Below are positions 61,157 through 64,000 of a DNA stretch of 64,000 nucleotides, piece after piece. The notes below the pieces were generated by a model. It was not told the origin of the DNA, ran no database searches, and was given only the letters and a program-made list of their open reading frames with translations. The stretch is from Cordilura impudica (taxonomy: Eukaryota; Arthropoda; Insecta; Diptera; Scathophagidae): the NCBI GenBank assembly GCA_963682025.1, contig OY821519.1, positions 2,884,501 to 2,948,500 of the forward strand, in the 5' to 3' direction. Position 1 is the first letter of the stretch; each line of letters opens with the position of its first letter. A program made the translations under genes and the position numbers.

Positions 61157-62530
61157 GTCATTTAACCTAATGTGCAATGCGACTATTCCAGTTATGCTGT
61201 TTGTACTGGTTTCTTCCTTTAATACCTTCTCCGTATCGTGAATCCCAATCGCACAAAAAACACGGATATTTTGGACGGCCAGATGCTGTTAAGCCTGTAA
61301 TCAATGAAACTATTTTGAGGTCGCAGCAAATGCGCCACTGGTGTTCGTTATAATTGACTACTTCCAGAATGTGTTTCAAATTATCTATTTGTCTTGTGCA
61401 AAAGCACAACTTTTAAGCTGATTAGTGAACTATCGATGAATAAACGCCAATCATCTTTTTTATAGGTTAACCCTGTCGTCCCCATTAACTTTTTAATATC
61501 GTTGCTATAAGCGAAATTTTTTGCATCATTCACATTGAAGAACTTTTCTAACTCTTTTTGGCGTTTTCGATATACCTTTCGCCAGCAAATTATTTCCTTT
61601 CAAAAATGAAGCCAGTAGTTCTGATTTTTTCTGAGTCAAACACAAATTTGCAACAATTCCATCCAATTGGTTTTGTGTGACTAGGATTGGGTCCTTTGAT
61701 GTTTCATAGGATGTACCTTCACCAGGGTCGTATTCTGAGAAGAAATCCATGGATGTAGCAGCGGCGGTTGTAGTACTGATATCTGTTTGAAGATCAATAC
61801 TTCGGTATGTTGGTACTGGAACGAATTCTGAGTGCAGTAATGGTAATTGGACTCTTGGCACTGCTACAGAAGTTTTATTCTTTGCTTTTCTTCTATTCAA
61901 AGTTTTATGGTAGTTGATACATCCATAGAAATTTTCTTCTTGATGCGGGCTGTTGTCTAACCACATCATTGGTATACCAAAAGGCATAGCCTTCTTCTTT
62001 TCACTTTTCCATTGCATAAGAGTTGAATAGCAATTAAAGCAAACTTTTTAAGGGGCATAGTTTACGTCAGTGATAAACTCTTGCGAGAAATATTGTTTAT
62101 AGGCTTCCAAAAAAAAAAAAATAACTCGCATTGCCACATTTTTCATCGCTTGCTATGAAACGTCCCCAAACATTACAAAAATGGTCCGACATTTTTAATA
62201 CAATATACATTACACAATGTTTTTTTTTGTTATTTTTATGAAACCGATGCACTTAACTTAAATCAATCACAAAATGAAATAAGTTCCAAAAAAATTAATA
62301 GCGAATTTTATCAGCTTCGGCTGAGTTTCGAGTCTTAACTGAATCTTCATTTTTGAAATTAGTTCGCTTATACGAAATAAAAAATAAATCGCTACCTGTG
62401 CGGTGGTTGAAAACAAAAAAGTTGTTTTACTAGTTCCTAATTCTTGGAACTTCCCTTTTAATTACTTCTACCTAAATCACTATTTATTTAATGGTTTTGG
62501 GATTTTTAACGCAAATTATCGACTAAGACC

Positions 62531-62950
62531 ATTTTCTTTTGAAATGAAATTTATTGAAGAAACTGAGAAGCATATTATAGATCAAACAGAAAGCAAAAAA
62601 GACTTAGTTTCGTGGAAAATATTTTCAAAAAGCATGAAAAAAAAAATTTTTTCCAACATTTTGCTTCATAAGCACCACAAAAATTTTCTAAATCAATTTT
62701 TAAAAAAATTTTAATTGTTGCTTTCACAGATTGAAAAAGTATCAATTAGTCGACGAGTTATAGCCAAAAAACCATATAAACAATATGCTGAAAATCGGCA
62801 TTTGACTGCAAAGTTCGAAGGTCGATTAAAAAAAAATTCAAACTAACATAAACAAACGCCGCGATACGGGTCTTCTAATTTAGCCTCTATTTTCACCCCT
62901 CACTCTGAGAATCGACCTAACTTTTGCTAACCTGAATTTGTTCCACAGTG
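62531..62950 (-). repeat. right terminal inverted repeat of the outer element
   Basis: Reverse complement of the left arm, with substitutions only every ~40..60 bases in the outer half. The 103-residue frame at 62403..62714 extends into this arm and is not supported as a gene. Confidence 0.85.
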
Positions 62951-62953
62951 TAA

Positions 62954-64000
62954 TTATAGTCAAGTTATAGACGGTATATGAGTTTGTTTCGGGAAAGGGT
63001 CCAAGGTCAAAATATTAATTAAAACAGTTATGAACTACAATATAATACAGGATCGTAAGGGTTTTTTTAGATTATTATATCCAAGCTATCGGATACCGTC
63101 GAATGTTGTTTCGTCTTGGCCTAAGTTCGCAAATGAATAGCTTTTTGCATGCATTTTAATTATTCCGTTCATATTTTTCATCTATTTTGTTATTATTTAA
63201 TTATATGCATTTTTTCCTTACTATTTTTAACACTATTATTATTATTTATTTGCTCAGATTATTCTATTTATAAATACACGCAATTAATTGTAATAAAGTT
63301 GTATTGGAGGGCATCAGGTACATATCTACTGATTTCTCACAATATAACTATAAACATTTCCATGTTCCTTTAAAAATATGCCCACTGAAAATGGGAAAGA
63401 TACATATGTAGATATGTTTATCAAAAATCATAGGATAACTTCAATTCAAATCAAAACAAGCAATTTTTTAATTGAATATTATGCAAATTTTAGTTATTAT
63501 TCGTTCAATAAAAAAAATCATCACTATTTTTCTTTTATTAAAAAGGCAATCGTTTTTTTGCTTTATTTCATTTCTACATTTATATGCATATGTATGCGTT
63601 TTGGTTGAACATTCAGAATATCAATTTATGCAAGTTAGAAGTGCAACGATAAATTAGAGGCGACCACTTAGGTCGGTGGCAATACAATTTGCACTTACAT
63701 AGATACACACTTGTACGCAAAAGAACACGTTTACCAGATGATGAACTAACAATATGACTCAAAAAAATTTCCAACTGACATACGACATGTGATTTAATTG
63801 ATATTGAATTTAATAAAATGACATTTCTCTGAATATAACTGCAAATGTCTGTTCACTTGATTTTATTTTGCGTTTACAATTTCTAATTATCTACTTGATG
63901 TTATAACTAAAGGGCCACTGTAATTTCCAACTATTTAGAGAAGCACGACCCTGCGTTTCTTTTGAGCTAACTGTGAATCATACACACAGAAAAAGAATTG
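62954..64000. other. flanking DNA, nothing recognised
   Basis: AT-rich with several chance frames (63149..63657) that overlap each other and show no family motif or consistent splice structure. Confidence 0.5.

Larger units (their letters stand above)
57972..61174 (+). mobile_element. Transib/RAG1-type transposon
   Basis: 3203 bp. Perfect 18-bp inverted ends CACATTAGGTTAAATGAC (57972..57989 and complement at 61157..61174), flanked by the exact 5-bp direct repeat CAATG (57967..57971 and 61175..61179). Ends starting CAC and 5-bp duplications are established Transib features and parallel the CAC start of V(D)J recombination signals. It carries a single uninterrupted transposase gene on the plus strand. 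It sits inside the outer element's coding sequence, so it is the younger of the two. Confidence 0.88.
57247..62017 (-). pseudogene. outer-element DDE-type transposase, broken and split by Transib insertion
   Basis: Minus-strand pieces read in order. 62017..61526: N-terminal region with MPFGIPMMW, then NQLDGIVANLCLTQKKSELL. Next, after a frameshift near 61575, is a stretch with DWRLFIDSS and SLKVVLLH (to about 61400). Then, after a small deletion and frame change, 61409..61175 carries EHQWRICCDLK and KYPCFLCDWDSR. After the inserted element, 57966..57869 has MKMLLPLLHIKLG. A deletion and frame change follows near 57868, then 57850..57514 with MSYKIHLLHQHL and DEQGERYHQ. An intron (57410..57513, GTAACT..TTTCAG) joins to YRGKKSPDAILAEICW and an acidic tail ending at TAA 57247. 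I recall this family, with FIDSS, GDLK, CFLC and DEQGERFHQ motifs, as widespread uncharacterised arthropod proteins. The Asp/Asp/Glu plus CxxC and His arrangement suggests a DDE transposase. This copy is dead. Confidence 0.75.
56640..62950 (-). mobile_element. outer TIR transposon with minus-strand DDE-type gene
   Basis: The ends are long inverted repeats, 56640..~57062 and ~62531..62950, starting CACTGTGGAACAAATTCAGG and nearly identical for the first ~230 bases, then collinear with small indels. Both ends are flanked by TAA (56637..56639 and 62951..62953), a candidate 3-bp target duplication, though TAA is common in DNA this AT-rich. The element encodes one minus-strand gene (pseudogene 57247..62017) and has been disrupted by the Transib-like insertion 57972..61174. 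Without that insertion it is ~3.1 kb. Superfamily not assigned; the CACTG ends and short duplication are compatible with the CACTA/CMC group, but this is inference. Confidence 0.8.

Noticed and set aside
62403..62714. 103-residue ORF
   Set aside because: Most of it lies in the right TIR of the outer element, and it shows no family motif. A partly similar frame on the left arm follows from the inverted repeat itself.
56640..62950. Single two-gene transposon (RAG1-like plus a second gene, as in ProtoRAG)
   Set aside because: The plus-strand gene has its own TIRs and a perfect 5-bp duplication within the minus-strand gene, so these are two nested elements.

Overview
The window is eukaryotic DNA from a higher fly (Schizophora, probably a calyptrate or related lineage). 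It is very AT-rich, full of TACATATGTATG-type simple repeats and dipteran transposon remnants, and carries one confidently recognised host gene: sprouty (sty), the receptor-tyrosine-kinase/FGF-pathway antagonist. Its whole 650-residue coding sequence lies in one exon (44901..46853, + strand), behind a strong splice acceptor at 44725. The species call is inference; the sty call rests on the cysteine-rich Sprouty domain, the NEYVDTP motif and the MDRRNGGDPLAPPRPP start.

Layout. 1..~1.8 kb: A-rich, GAGA-tract-bearing DNA that could be the sty promoter and noncoding first exon (weak evidence). ~1.8..44.7 kb: probably sty intron DNA, colonised by mobile elements: four copies of a ~370-bp interspersed repeat (one of them at 55.8 kb), Helentron/DINE-like elements in two families, a GGGCGTGG-rich repeat, a piggyBac element (16016..20618, TTAA on both sides) containing a 2.4-kb (AAAAATT)n satellite, a second piggyBac-like element (22838..25128), a tandem pair of CRE-containing units near 26.5 kb, a hAT remnant (26985..27495), a second, inverted (AATTTTT)n satellite (28.6..31.2 kb), a short TIR element (31432..31909) and a 3.1-kb Helentron-like copy (37671..40827). 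42.3..49.0 kb around sty is nearly free of recognisable elements. A second 3.1-kb Helentron-like copy in the same orientation follows at 49044..52131.

56.6..62.95 kb holds the most interesting structure, a transposon inside a transposon. The outer element (56640..62950) has ~420-bp terminal inverted repeats that start CACTGTGG and are flanked by TAA. Its minus-strand transposase-like gene is broken. Inserted into that gene is a 3203-bp Transib/RAG1-type element (57972..61174) with 18-bp TIRs starting CACATTA and a 5-bp target duplication CAATG. Removing the inner element and one CAATG restores the outer reading frame at the junction. The inner element encodes an uninterrupted RAG1-like transposase of 723 residues once a 19-base first coding exon and a 255-base intron are included.

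No rRNA, true tRNA, CRISPR or bacterial features were seen. Short ORFs elsewhere look like chance or repeat-derived frames. All homology statements come from motif recognition, not database searches.
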